Source: an uncultured Lachnospiraceae bacterium (GTDB taxonomy: Bacteria; Bacillota; Clostridia; Lachnospirales; Lachnospiraceae). From it: 13,086 nucleotides of DNA. Under the pieces are notes generated by a model that searched no databases, was not told the DNA's origin, and saw only the letters and a program-made list of their open reading frames with translations. This document shows positions 6,225 to 13,086 of the stretch, piece by piece. The stretch is from the NCBI GenBank assembly GCA_900555195.1, contig USKC01000057.1:1-13086 (forward strand), in the 5' to 3' direction. A program made the position numbers and the translations under genes. The first letter of the stretch is position 1. Each line of letters starts with the position of its first letter.

Positions 6225-6671
6225 TTATTGTTTTAGGTGCTGTTCAGCCTGCCGTATATGCCGGCCTGTCTCGTCTGCTGCCGCCTCCCAATAATAAGCA
6301 AGCATGTGGGCTATATTCCCTCTCCCAGCAAATCGTGTTGTATCCATGAAATTTTCATCCACAGTTATCCACTGCAGCGGGTTTTCTTCACCATGGATAT
6401 CCACATCCTGCAGGAGCGTTCCTGCATAAACCTCAAGAACCGTTCCTTCCTTCGGGTAGGAGAGCGTCATCATGTGGAACAGCTGTATCGCATCCCGGCC
6501 AATCGCCGTTTCCTCCCACAACTCCCGGTAGGCCGCATGGTATCCATCCTCACCTGGTTCGATCTTGCCGCCCACCAGATTATAATGTCCCTGATAGGGC
6601 GGTTTCTTTCTTTTGCACATCAGAATATTTCTTTGTTCCCGGTCAAGCACCAGGATCACATTGCAGTTCAC
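6225..6671 (-). CDS. NUDIX hydrolase, MutT-like, GTG start
   Basis: The frame can be extended to an ATG at 6725, but the codon at 6671 (GTG) is preceded by GGGGAGG with 7-base spacing, so I call a 148-residue protein. NUDIX enzymes cleave a nucleoside diphosphate linked to another group, for example oxidised dNTPs, nucleotide sugars or dinucleotides. The Nudix box spans about 35-57 (G35 KIEPG E41 DGYHAAY R49 E50 L W E53 E54 T A I), with the metal-binding glutamates intact. The usual glycine near the end of the box is alanine at A56. The N-terminal strand MNCNVILVLDREQRNILMCK matches MutT/8-oxo-dGTPase-like proteins, but substrate cannot be assigned. It follows the M20 peptidase by 98 bases and precedes rubrerythrin, which would fit an oxidative-damage role. 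That is inference. Confidence 0.9.
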   Translation of the reverse strand: MNCNVILVLDREQRNILMCKRKKPPYQGHYNLVGGKIEPGEDGYHAAYRELWEETAIGRDAIQLFHMMTLSYPKEGTVLEVYAGTLLQDVDIHGEENPLQWITVDENFMDTTRFAGRGNIAHMLAYYWEAAADETGRHIRQAEQHLKQ

Positions 6672-6685
6672 TCTGCATCCTCCCC

Positions 6686-6709
6686 TTCCGGCAGGCAGCG
6701 GCGCCGGAA
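6686..6709 (-). promoter_or_regulatory. Stem-loop directly upstream of the NUDIX ribosome site
   Basis: Arms TTCCGGC (6686-6692) and GCCGGAA (6703-6709) form a perfect 7-bp GC-rich stem with a 10-base loop, ending next to the Shine-Dalgarno GGGGAGG (6685-6679). There is no U-run, so it is not a standard terminator. It may tune translation of the GTG-start gene or protect an mRNA end. Confidence 0.35.
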
Positions 6710-6769
6710 AAGCATGGGAAGCCACGCGCCGCCGTTTTCTCAGTCCTTGAATGATTGCGCTCCGTCCGC

Positions 6770-8206
6770 CTAGCCGCGGATAATCTTCTTATAGAAATCC
6801 ACTCCCTTGGGAAGGGTGCCGATGGATATGTTCTCATTCAGGCCATGGATGCTTTCATACTGCTGCTTATTGATATAGAGCGGGGCAAATCGAATGCAGT
6901 TTTCGCATACCTCTTTATAATATTTGGCATCCGTTCCGCCCGTCATCACATAAGGGCTCACGCCCACGCCGGGATAGATTTCATGCACCGTCTCCTCCAC
7001 CCTGCGGAATGCTTCCGCCTGATAGTCAACCACGGGGCAGGGATAGTCCTTATAAATCACCTCGGTCTGAAGGCCGAACTTTTCAGCTCTTTTCCGGATC
7101 AGGTCAATGCTTTCATCTGTGCCCTGATGCGGGATAAACCGAAGATTTGCCGTCACATAGGCTTCCTGAGGAAGCACATTCAGCCCGTCCGCTCCCTTCG
7201 CCATGGTAAAGGCAATGGTGGTATGAAGCATAGCAGCACCCGGAGGGCTGATCAGCGGCATCAGTTTAATCAGCAAAGGCTTAAACAGCCACAGATTGGC
7301 GAATACGAGTTTCATGCCGAAGTTCATGTTCGGCGTAAGGCGGCGGAACATTTCCAGGACCGTCGGATTGAAACGGCTTTGGAAGGGATCTTTCTTTTCC
7401 ACGCTGGCCATGAATTGGCCCAGACGCACCAGAGGGGTATTCTTTCCAGGAGCGGAAGCATGCCCGCCCTTTCCCTTTGCGATAAAGCGCAGATCCCCAT
7501 ATCCTTTCTCCAGGACGCCCACCATGGCATAGGTACCTTTCACCCCTCCGATGGGTTCCTCCATAATCATGCCTCCTTCATCAATCAGCAAAGACAGCTT
7601 TACTCCGTGCTCCTTCAGCCATGCAGCGGTGAGAGGCGCGCCTTCTCCGCTAAACTCCTCCGTACAGCTGCTGGCGATATAAACGTCTCCCTGCGGATGG
7701 AACCCTTCTTTTATCAATTCTTCCACCGCGGTGAAAATGCAGAACAGGCTGGCCTTGGTATCCACTGTACCCCTTCCCCACAGCCGGCCTTCTTCATCGA
7801 TCTTGCCGCCAAAGGGTTCCTGTTCCCATTCTCCTGTGGCCTCCACCACATCATGATGGCTCATCAGAAGAATCGGTTCCGCCTTGCCCTGTCCGCTCCA
7901 TTTAAAAAGCAGGCTTCCGTTAAATACATGTTTTTCACAGGTCTGATGCACCAAAGGGAAGAGCTCCTCCAGCACTTTATGAAATTCATAGAACTTCGTC
8001 TTATCCGAATCAAACCGGCTGGAGACCGTTTCCCTACGAATCATTTCCGCCAGCCGTTCTCCGTAAGTTCTGGATCGTTCATCCGTTTTCAGTTCCACTT
8101 TCGTATCTCTGGCCGCCGTAGGTTTCAGGCAGCATGCGCGCAGCACAACGACCGCAGCTGTCAGAAGAATACATCCAATTATAACAGCAATGATTATTCC
8201 AGCCAT
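6770..8206 (-). CDS. M20-family metallopeptidase with N-terminal membrane anchor (CPS1/PM20D1-like)
   Basis: The 478-residue dizinc hydrolase belongs to the M20 carboxypeptidase/N-acyl-amino-acid hydrolase group. One transmembrane helix spans about 3-23. It is followed by R23, K28 and R33, so the positive-inside rule would place the catalytic domain in the cytoplasm (inference). Metal and catalytic motifs are SHHDVV (H117, D119), GRGTVDTKAS (bridging D149), TEEFSGEG (general base and ligand at E183/E184), LLIDEGG (D209) and a C-terminal ESIHGLNENI (H454). The dimerisation domain includes GKGGHASAPG near 245-254. All expected ligands are present. The ATG is preceded by GGAGG at 8216-8212, which overlaps the end of the upstream gene. 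The stop of that gene is only 2 bases away, implying translational coupling. Partnership with two membrane proteins suggests hydrolysis of an imported peptide or N-acyl amino acid. Confidence 0.93.
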   Translation of the reverse strand: MAGIIIAVIIGCILLTAAVVVLRACCLKPTAARDTKVELKTDERSRTYGERLAEMIRRETVSSRFDSDKTKFYEFHKVLEELFPLVHQTCEKHVFNGSLLFKWSGQGKAEPILLMSHHDVVEATGEWEQEPFGGKIDEEGRLWGRGTVDTKASLFCIFTAVEELIKEGFHPQGDVYIASSCTEEFSGEGAPLTAAWLKEHGVKLSLLIDEGGMIMEEPIGGVKGTYAMVGVLEKGYGDLRFIAKGKGGHASAPGKNTPLVRLGQFMASVEKKDPFQSRFNPTVLEMFRRLTPNMNFGMKLVFANLWLFKPLLIKLMPLISPPGAAMLHTTIAFTMAKGADGLNVLPQEAYVTANLRFIPHQGTDESIDLIRKRAEKFGLQTEVIYKDYPCPVVDYQAEAFRRVEETVHEIYPGVGVSPYVMTGGTDAKYYKEVCENCIRFAPLYINKQQYESIHGLNENISIGTLPKGVDFYKKIIRG

Positions 8207-8208
8207 TT

Positions 8209-8952
8209 CTACCTCCGTTCCAATTTTCCTTTTTTAAAGAGCACATATCCGATGGCAAGCGCCATAGCGCCGGAAGGGATGATCAGCAGGCTGGTCTGGG
8301 AGATCGCAGCAGGCACCAGCACGCACAGAAGCGTCATTACCGCCACCGGAATCACAGCAATCTTCGGGCTCTTTGCAAAATATTTCAGTCCCAACGCGCC
8401 GAACAGGGCGGGCACCACATTGTCAAAGGCAGGCACCAGCACAGGATTCTCCAGCACAGGCCGCAGCGGGATCAGAAGCACCACCCCGGCTACGATCACG
8501 AGTGTGGTCACAATGGCGCTGGTCGCCACGCTGATGGTGGAGATAATCTCATTTTCCGGCGTTCCCACCTTTGTCTTTGCGATATCCCTGGCATTCATGG
8601 CGCAAGGGATTTTCATATTGGTCACATTTCCTGTGATAAAGGTCAGATAACTTCCTCCGGTTCCAAGCATGGGCGTATAAACCAGAAATTCCACAATCGC
8701 CACCGGAATATAGATGATGCCCACCTTTGCAAAACCGATCAGAAAGCCCTGCAGATCCGGCATCACGCCGAATACTGCGCCCATAGCAAAGGGCACGCCC
8801 ACAAGGAGCACGACGCTTATAATCAGCATGGCCCGTCCCAATCGATGCAGGCCGGCATTGAATTCTTCCAGAAACGCTCTCGCCTCTGCCTCGTTCATCT
8901 TCGTTTCTTTCTCTTCGTTCGTCTTGCTTACATCCATCTTTTTATCTTCCAT
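8209..8952 (-). CDS. Multi-pass membrane protein, probable transporter subunit
   Basis: I chose the ATG at 8952 (247 residues) over the GTG at 8961 because AAGGGGGT sits 7-8 bases before it and would be too close to the GTG. The first 40 or so residues are charged and hydrophilic (Lys/Glu-rich). About six hydrophobic segments follow, starting with AMLIISVVLLVGVPFAMGAV and ending with a short basic tail, KKGKLERR. The loop GTGGSYLTFITGNVTNMKIP is rich in small and polar residues in the style of a transporter core, but I do not recognise a characterised family. It lies 13 bases after the other membrane protein and 2 bases before the peptidase, so the three should be co-translated. The layout recalls E. 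coli iadA-yjiG-yjiH, where two small membrane proteins accompany a dipeptidase. The analogy is structural, not proof of homology. Confidence 0.85.
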   Translation of the reverse strand: MEDKKMDVSKTNEEKETKMNEAEARAFLEEFNAGLHRLGRAMLIISVVLLVGVPFAMGAVFGVMPDLQGFLIGFAKVGIIYIPVAIVEFLVYTPMLGTGGSYLTFITGNVTNMKIPCAMNARDIAKTKVGTPENEIISTISVATSAIVTTLVIVAGVVLLIPLRPVLENPVLVPAFDNVVPALFGALGLKYFAKSPKIAVIPVAVMTLLCVLVPAAISQTSLLIIPSGAMALAIGYVLFKKGKLERR

Positions 8953-8965
8953 CTGCCACACCCCC

Positions 8966-9706
8966 TTACGCCAGGTTCATAACCACTGCGGCAACCATGC
9001 CCACAAGCATGCTGGCCGCCAGGCTGAAGTTCTCCAGTACCGATATCCCTTTTTTATTGATAAAATACTCAAATACTGCCATCACAGCCGCTGATACAGC
9101 CGCCACCGCAAGGGGCACATAATTCCCGCTGTCCGTCAGCGTTCCCACATAGGAGCCGATGTAAGCGCCGCACAAACCGATGAACATGCAGGTGGTCGCA
9201 TGATCGCCGAATCCCGCTTTTCCGGAGTTCTCTTTTTTCGGCGCCTTCTGAATTTTCCCCAGATACTTCTTCAGGAAGAAAATACAGCAGAATACGCCTC
9301 CCAGAATGCCCACCGTCATGACGAGGGCGATGGTTACAAATGCTGTCAGGTTCATTTCCGACAGTCTCAACCCGCTCAGCCCTACGCTCTGTGCGGCGAT
9401 TTCCGCCACATTCAGTTCGTACTGCAAAGCCCCGATAACGGACAGCCTCAGCCAGGAAAGCGGGACTCCAAGCGTGCCGCTCAGAGCGATGACGCCGAGC
9501 AGAATGCTGATGCTGGGAAGCAGGGTGAATGTTGCGCTCGAAATGATGGCACGCCGCAGCACCTTTCGCTCCATGCCGATCGCGATCCCGGCCCGATAGC
9601 TCTTGATCAGAAACACAAAACACATAACCGTAATAAACGTAAGCACAAGTGCCACCATCAGATACAGAGGTCCTGAGTTGACGCTCGCAATATAATCATT
9701 ATTCAT
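8966..9706 (-). CDS. Multi-pass membrane protein, DUF5058-like
   Basis: The 246-residue integral membrane protein has about six hydrophobic segments, near 13-35, 50-77, 118-148, 170-192, 197-216 and 222-245. Conserved-looking features are the loop LGVPLSWLRLSVIGALQYEL (about 78-97), the amphipathic RAGIAIGMERKVLRRAIISS before the second helix, and a basic cytoplasmic stretch near 150-165 (KKYLGKIQKAPKK). I recall similar Clostridia proteins under the DUF5058 label, but I cannot confirm this without a profile search. AAGGAG is suitably placed before the ATG, and the promoter at 9741-9769 lies just upstream, so this is the first gene of the unit. The second membrane protein follows after 13 bases. 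The pair probably forms one transporter supplying the M20 peptidase. The substrate is unknown. Confidence 0.85.
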   Translation of the reverse strand: MNNDYIASVNSGPLYLMVALVLTFITVMCFVFLIKSYRAGIAIGMERKVLRRAIISSATFTLLPSISILLGVIALSGTLGVPLSWLRLSVIGALQYELNVAEIAAQSVGLSGLRLSEMNLTAFVTIALVMTVGILGGVFCCIFFLKKYLGKIQKAPKKENSGKAGFGDHATTCMFIGLCGAYIGSYVGTLTDSGNYVPLAVAAVSAAVMAVFEYFINKKGISVLENFSLAASMLVGMVAAVVMNLA

Positions 9707-9740
9707 GAAAACTCCTTATCCGCGCTCATTTCTGCGCACT

Positions 9741-9769
9741 TTTATGAACATATCAGAAATCTGTGTCAA
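9741..9769 (-). promoter_or_regulatory. Promoter of the membrane-protein/M20 peptidase operon
   Basis: On the minus strand TTGACA (9769-9764, perfect) is followed after 17 bases by CATAAA (9746-9741, 4 of 6). Transcription would start near 9734, leaving a leader of about 28 bases before the ATG at 9706. It lies immediately downstream of the ackA terminator hairpin. Confidence 0.7.
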
Positions 9770-9775
9770 CCGTAC

Positions 9776-9805
9776 GCAGCGGGACGCCTCCCGGCGTCCC
9801 GCTGC
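9776..9805 (-). terminator. Hairpin terminator after acetate kinase
   Basis: A perfect 13-bp GC-rich stem (9776-9788 with 9793-9805) with a 4-base loop lies 33 bases after the ackA stop. On the minus strand it is followed by GTACGGTTGACA and not by a T-run, so termination may be inefficient or factor-assisted. Placement between ackA and the next promoter still makes transcript-end formation the best reading. Confidence 0.65.
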
Positions 9806-9837
9806 ATTCTTATCAACATATTACACGGGTTAGCGCA

Positions 9838-11037
9838 TCAGCGGCTGCACAACCTGACCGTCTCCCGTGCGATGGCCAATTCTTCATTGGTGGGAACCAC
9901 CATGGTCACCACCTTTGCATCTTCGTCCGAAAGGATAACCTCTTCCCCGCGGATCTTATTCTTCTCCGGATCAATATTCGTTCCCAGGAAACCGATATAT
10001 TCCGCGATCAGTGCGCGCACTTCCGCGTTGTTCTCTCCTACGCCAGCGGTAAAGACGATCGCATCCACGCCGCACATAGCCGCCGCATAAGCGCCGATGT
10101 ATTTGCCCACGCGATAGGCATACGCTTCCAGCGCCGCTGCCGCCTGATCATTTCCGCTGCCTGCCGCTTCCACCAGATCCCTGAAGTCGCTGGAACAGCC
10201 ATTTGAAAGCCCCAGGACTCCGGATTTCTTATTGCAGATATCGATCACCTGCGCAGCGTCCAATCCCTCTTTCTGCGCAAGGAAAGAAACAATGGCGGGA
10301 TCCATATCGCCGCTTCTGGTTCCCATAATTAATCCTTCCAGAGGGGTCAGACCCATGGAGGTATCCACGGATTCACCGTATTTTACCGCAGATACGGATG
10401 CGCCGTTGCCCAGATGGCAGATGATGATGCGCAGATCCTCTCTGCTCTTCCCCAAAATCTCAGCCGCCCGCCTGGAGACAAAATCATGGCTGGTGCCATG
10501 GAAGCCATAGCGCCTGATTTTGTATTTCTCATAATATTCATAAGGGAGGCCGTACAGATAGGCCTTCTTCGGCATGGTCTGATGAAAAGCCGTATCAAAG
10601 ACCGCCACCATCGGCACGCCCGGCATGATCTGCATGCAGGAACGGATACCGATCAGGTTGGCCGGATTGTGCAGCGGCGCCAGATCGCTGCATTCTTCGA
10701 TTCCCCGCATCACCTCTTCATCAATCAATACAGAGCCGGAGAAGCGCTCTCCTCCGTGCACCACGCGATGTCCCACCGCGCCGATCTCGGACAGGGAAGC
10801 GATGACGCCCTCCTTCTCGTCCGTCAATTTTTTGATTATCAGCTCCACCGCAGCGGTATGATCCGGCATATCCGCAATTTCCTTTACTTTTTCTCCGCCC
10901 GCCTTCTGATGGGCGATGTTGCTTCCGTCAATGCCGATCCGCTCGCACAGACCCTTGGCCAGAACTTCTTCCGTATCGCTGTCGATGAGCTGATATTTCA
11001 GGGAAGAACTTCCGCAGTTGATTACCAGTATTTTCAT
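9838..11037 (-). CDS. ackA: Acetate kinase
   Basis: The 399-residue cytoplasmic enzyme interconverts acetyl phosphate plus ADP and acetate plus ATP, the last ATP-yielding step of acetate fermentation. All catalytic positions known from the Methanosarcina enzyme appear at nearly the same numbers: N7 in [18 protein letters not shown]91 in [12 protein letters not shown]123 in APLHNP, D148 in [12 protein letters not shown]180 in YGFHGTSH, R241 in [10 protein letters not shown] and E385 in VPTNEE. Length is normal. A GGAGG site lies about 10 bases before the ATG, slightly distant. It follows proS by 31 bases with no terminator or evident promoter between, so co-transcription is likely. Phosphotransacetylase (pta), the common neighbour, is not in the window. 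Confidence 0.99.
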   Translation of the reverse strand: MKILVINCGSSSLKYQLIDSDTEEVLAKGLCERIGIDGSNIAHQKAGGEKVKEIADMPDHTAAVELIIKKLTDEKEGVIASLSEIGAVGHRVVHGGERFSGSVLIDEEVMRGIEECSDLAPLHNPANLIGIRSCMQIMPGVPMVAVFDTAFHQTMPKKAYLYGLPYEYYEKYKIRRYGFHGTSHDFVSRRAAEILGKSREDLRIIICHLGNGASVSAVKYGESVDTSMGLTPLEGLIMGTRSGDMDPAIVSFLAQKEGLDAAQVIDICNKKSGVLGLSNGCSSDFRDLVEAAGSGNDQAAAALEAYAYRVGKYIGAYAAAMCGVDAIVFTAGVGENNAEVRALIAEYIGFLGTNIDPEKNKIRGEEVILSDEDAKVVTMVVPTNEELAIARETVRLCSR

Positions 11038-11068
11038 CCTTTATATACCTCCTCTCATCCGGTGGCGA

Positions 11069-12499
11069 TTAATATGCTCTGCCCCAATATACCATTTTCT
11101 TTGCCGGACGGCCGCAGCAGACACATCTGTCCGAAATCTGCTCCTGTTCAAACGGCATGCAGCGGCTGGTGGCAGCGAATTTTTCCTTAATCTCATCTTC
11201 ACAGGCCTGATCCCCGCACCACATGGCCTTTACAAAGCCCGGCTTGCTGTTGAGGATCTCTTCCAGCTCTTCCATATTCGTCGCCGCATAGGTGTGAGAA
11301 TCCCGATGTGTACGGGCTCTCTCCAGCATTTCTTTCTGCATCGTCTCCAGGATTTCATCAACCTTGCCGGGCAGTTCTTCCAGGGAAACTTCCGTTTTCT
11401 CCCGTGTATCCCTGCGGCAGATCACACATTTGCCGGCTTCAATATCCTTCGGGCCGATCTCCACGCGGAGCGGAATGCCGCGCATCTCCTGCTCGGCGAA
11501 TTTCCATCCGGGACTCTTGTCAGAATCATCCACTTTCACGCGGAACGCTCCCAGGCGATCCCGCAGCGCATAGGCTGTATCCAGGACGCCCTCCTTCTTC
11601 TGCTGAATGGGCACGATCATGACCTGTACCGGAGCGACCTTCGGCGGAAGCACCAGGCCGGAATCATCGCCGTGCACCATGATGATGGCACCGATCAGGC
11701 GGGTGGTCATGCCCCAGGACGTCTGATAGACGTATTTGAGTTTATTGTCCCTGTCCGTAAACTGGATACCGAACGCCTTTGCGAACCCATCTCCGAAATT
11801 ATGGCTGGTTCCGGACTGAAGCGCCTTTCCGTCATGCATCAGCGCTTCGATGGTATAGGTGGCTTCCGCTCCCGCAAATTTCTCCTTATCGGTCTTCTTT
11901 CCTTTGATGACGGGCATTGCCAGCACCTGCTCGCAGAAATCCGCATAAACGTTCAGCATCTGGATCGTGCGTTCCTCCGCCTCTTCCATGGTGGCATGGG
12001 CAGTATGGCCTTCCTGCCACAGAAACTCCCTGGAACGCAGGAAAGGACGCGTCTCCTTCTCCCAACGCACCACCGAACACCATTGATTGTATACTTTGGG
12101 AAGATCTCTGTAAGAATGGATATCATTTTTATAAAAATCACAGAACAGCGTCTCAGAGGTCGGACGCACGCACAGGCGCTCCTGCAGTTCCGTCATTCCG
12201 CCATGGGTCACCCAGGCCACCTCCGGCGCAAATCCTTCCACATGATCCTTCTCCTTCTGAAGCAGGCTCTCCGGAATGAACATAGGCAAATAGACGTTCT
12301 CCACACCCGTCGCCTTGAACCGCTCATCCAGCTGCTTCTGGATCAGTTCCCAGATCGCATACCCATACGGCTTGATCACCATACAGCCCTTCACGCTCGT
12401 ATAGTCGATCAATTCCGCCTTCTTCACCACATCCGTATACCACTGGGCGAAATCCTCTTCCATGGAAGTGATCGCTTCCACCAATTTCTTGTCCGCCAT
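11069..12499 (-). CDS. proS: Prolyl-tRNA synthetase, short archaeal/eukaryote-like type
   Basis: I start the protein at [10 protein letters not shown] (12499, 476 residues), supported by AGGAGA upstream. The frame continues to an ATG at 12595, but that start lies inside the T-box terminator and cannot be real. The enzyme charges tRNA-Pro with proline. Class II motifs are visible: motif 2 near 145-170 ([20 protein letters not shown]), the loop [11 protein letters not shown], and motif 3 near 264-285 ([19 protein letters not shown]). The long insertion editing domain of the bacterial-type enzyme is absent. Instead there is an anticodon-binding domain and a C-terminal extension with cysteines (C428, C433, C459, C461, C462) ending in WGRAY, whose terminal Tyr is characteristic of this class. 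The 12573-12908 leader controls it through a T-box. Confidence 0.98.
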   Translation of the reverse strand: MADKKLVEAITSMEEDFAQWYTDVVKKAELIDYTSVKGCMVIKPYGYAIWELIQKQLDERFKATGVENVYLPMFIPESLLQKEKDHVEGFAPEVAWVTHGGMTELQERLCVRPTSETLFCDFYKNDIHSYRDLPKVYNQWCSVVRWEKETRPFLRSREFLWQEGHTAHATMEEAEERTIQMLNVYADFCEQVLAMPVIKGKKTDKEKFAGAEATYTIEALMHDGKALQSGTSHNFGDGFAKAFGIQFTDRDNKLKYVYQTSWGMTTRLIGAIIMVHGDDSGLVLPPKVAPVQVMIVPIQQKKEGVLDTAYALRDRLGAFRVKVDDSDKSPGWKFAEQEMRGIPLRVEIGPKDIEAGKCVICRRDTREKTEVSLEELPGKVDEILETMQKEMLERARTHRDSHTYAATNMEELEEILNSKPGFVKAMWCGDQACEDEIKEKFAATSRCMPFEQEQISDRCVCCGRPAKKMVYWGRAY

Positions 12500-12572
12500 C
12501 TCTTTTCTCCTTTTCCTTTCTTCCTCTTTTCTCTCTTTATGAAGAGGCCCTGTTCTTCCTTCCCGGAAACAG

Positions 12573-12642
12573 AAAAACCGCCGCTTTCCATTCACCGGAC
12601 AGAACCCAACAGACCCTGACCGGGGACCGGAAAACCGGCGGT
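12573..12642 (-). terminator. T-box-controlled terminator of the proS leader
   Basis: The sequence ACCGCCG at the end of the T-box (12642-12636) pairs with CGGCGGT (12583-12577), which runs into five Ts (12577-12573). A second block, TTTTCC with GGAAA, and inner CCGG/CCGG pairing extend the stem. Because the left arm is part of the T-box, antiterminator and terminator are mutually exclusive, as expected for this class. Confidence 0.85.
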
Positions 12643-12908
12643 ACCACCCCGATTAACATAACCGCAAATGCGGCCACATTCTCTTTGCTTTCGTTAACGC
12701 CGAACTACGTTGTACTTATGGAAACGCAGCCTCAAAATCCCAATCCTTATCCGGATCGTCCTGGCTGCGGCCTTTTTCACCTACCGCGCTTCCCTCGCAC
12801 AAAGCTCCAAGGCCGGTTCCGCCGCCTTCCGCAGGAACCTCACACCGCCGGTTCCCTCTCTGCTGCCGGAATGAGCAGACGTACTATTCCTCTTCTTCGC
12901 TCTTATCT
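12573..12908 (-). promoter_or_regulatory. T-box riboswitch leader of proS (proline specific)
   Basis: This untranslated leader reads the charging state of tRNA-Pro and decides between termination and transcription of proS. The T-box sequence GGGGTGGTACCGCCGG lies at 12650-12635 (core TGGTACCGC at 12646-12638). Upstream is stem I: GAAGAGGAATAGTACG at the 5' side, an AGAG bulge, and an apical hairpin GGAACC-GGCGGTGTGA-GGTTCC containing the usual GGTGTGAG. By hand folding, the specifier loop is GGAACCGG with GAA followed by CCG at 12816-12814. CCG encodes proline, matching the downstream gene. A small hairpin, CCGC-ATTT-GCGG, precedes the T-box. The class assignment is secure, while the exact specifier is my own folding. 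Together with the start region, this accounts for the gap between 12500 and 12908. Confidence 0.93.
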
Positions 12909-12914
12909 ATGTAG

Positions 12915-12943
12915 ATATTAGAAAATTTTCGCCTTTTTGTCAA
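12915..12943 (-). promoter_or_regulatory. Promoter of the proS-ackA transcription unit
   Basis: On the minus strand a perfect TTGACA (12943-12938) is followed after 17 bases by TAATAT (12920-12915, 4 of 6). Transcription would start near 12908, just before the T-box stem I. Confidence 0.8.
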
Positions 12944-13086
12944 CGTTTTTCCCGGAAGAAGGAGCAGTAACCAGATAAAATCTGTTGGCGCTGGGCCGCA
13001 GGACGCACACGCTCTATGAGATCTTCCGGGCGCCGTATGTTCTTTTCCGGGGCACGCTCTCGCTCGGCTTCAAACGTAACGGTACA
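12944..13086. other. Right-edge segment, no supported gene
   Basis: No terminator hairpin or ribosome-site-plus-start combination is visible here. Two frames run off the edge. One is a leftward frame ending in TGA at 12942-12940, overlapping the proS -35 box, which could be the tail of an upstream gene. The other is a rightward frame open from 12979, with residues such as TLYEIFRAPYVLFRGTLSLG, which lacks a well-placed start. The rightward frame has more protein-like composition and higher third-position GC. I cannot decide between them or exclude that neither is real. Confidence 0.3.

Noticed and set aside
6755..8650. Long rightward open frame of 631 codons
   Set aside because: It is antisense to the M20 peptidase and the membrane protein, both of which carry clear family motifs or helices. 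Its translation is His/Arg/Phe-rich without recognisable domains.
12500..12595. N-terminal extension of prolyl-tRNA synthetase starting at 12595
   Set aside because: The extension overlaps the T-box terminator and is Arg/Lys/Glu-rich and unlike the family. A good ribosome site precedes the ATG at 12499.
11018..12619. Long rightward open frame of 533 codons
   Set aside because: It is the antisense shadow of prolyl-tRNA synthetase, whose class II motifs are unambiguous.

Overview
The window looks like a stretch of a Clostridia chromosome, most likely Lachnospiraceae. This is an inference from gene content and style: Gram-positive lipoprotein solute-binding proteins, a compact archaeal-type prolyl-tRNA synthetase behind a T-box, rubrerythrin, acetate kinase, strong AGGAGG ribosome sites and mid-range GC. 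Nothing in the window fixes a genus. There are eleven genes, two of them rightward.

Left part (1-5441). Two paralogous extracellular sugar-type solute-binding lipoproteins run leftward. The first is cut by the window edge. The second is complete, ends in its own hairpin terminator, and is divergent from a rightward two-component operon made of a seven-helix membrane histidine kinase and a LuxR-type response regulator. The divergent intergenic region holds a compact ~190-bp structured element (2852-3041) with imperfect terminal inverted repeats and three strong hairpins. It is the least explained feature here. The arrangement suggests, without proving, that the kinase/regulator pair senses nutrients and controls solute-binding or transport genes.

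Middle part (5372-9769). A bidirectional terminator separates the regulator from a leftward series: rubrerythrin (own near-consensus promoter plus tandem operator-like repeats), a NUDIX hydrolase with a GTG start, a membrane-tethered M20 peptidase, and two small multi-pass membrane proteins. The last two and the peptidase are tightly packed behind one promoter (9741-9769). They look like a transport-plus-hydrolysis unit for a peptide or N-acyl amino acid, with the substrate unknown.

Right part (9776-13086). Acetate kinase lies 31 bp downstream of prolyl-tRNA synthetase. The pair is preceded by a full T-box leader with promoter, candidate CCG (proline) specifier, T-box sequence and terminator. 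Acetate kinase may therefore be partly under proline tRNA-charging control. The last ~140 bases hold no gene I can support.

The most interesting items are the hairpin element between the solute-binding gene and the two-component system, the uncharacterised two-membrane-protein/M20 operon, and the proS-ackA T-box operon. I did not find a clearly novel defence, mobile or CRISPR system.
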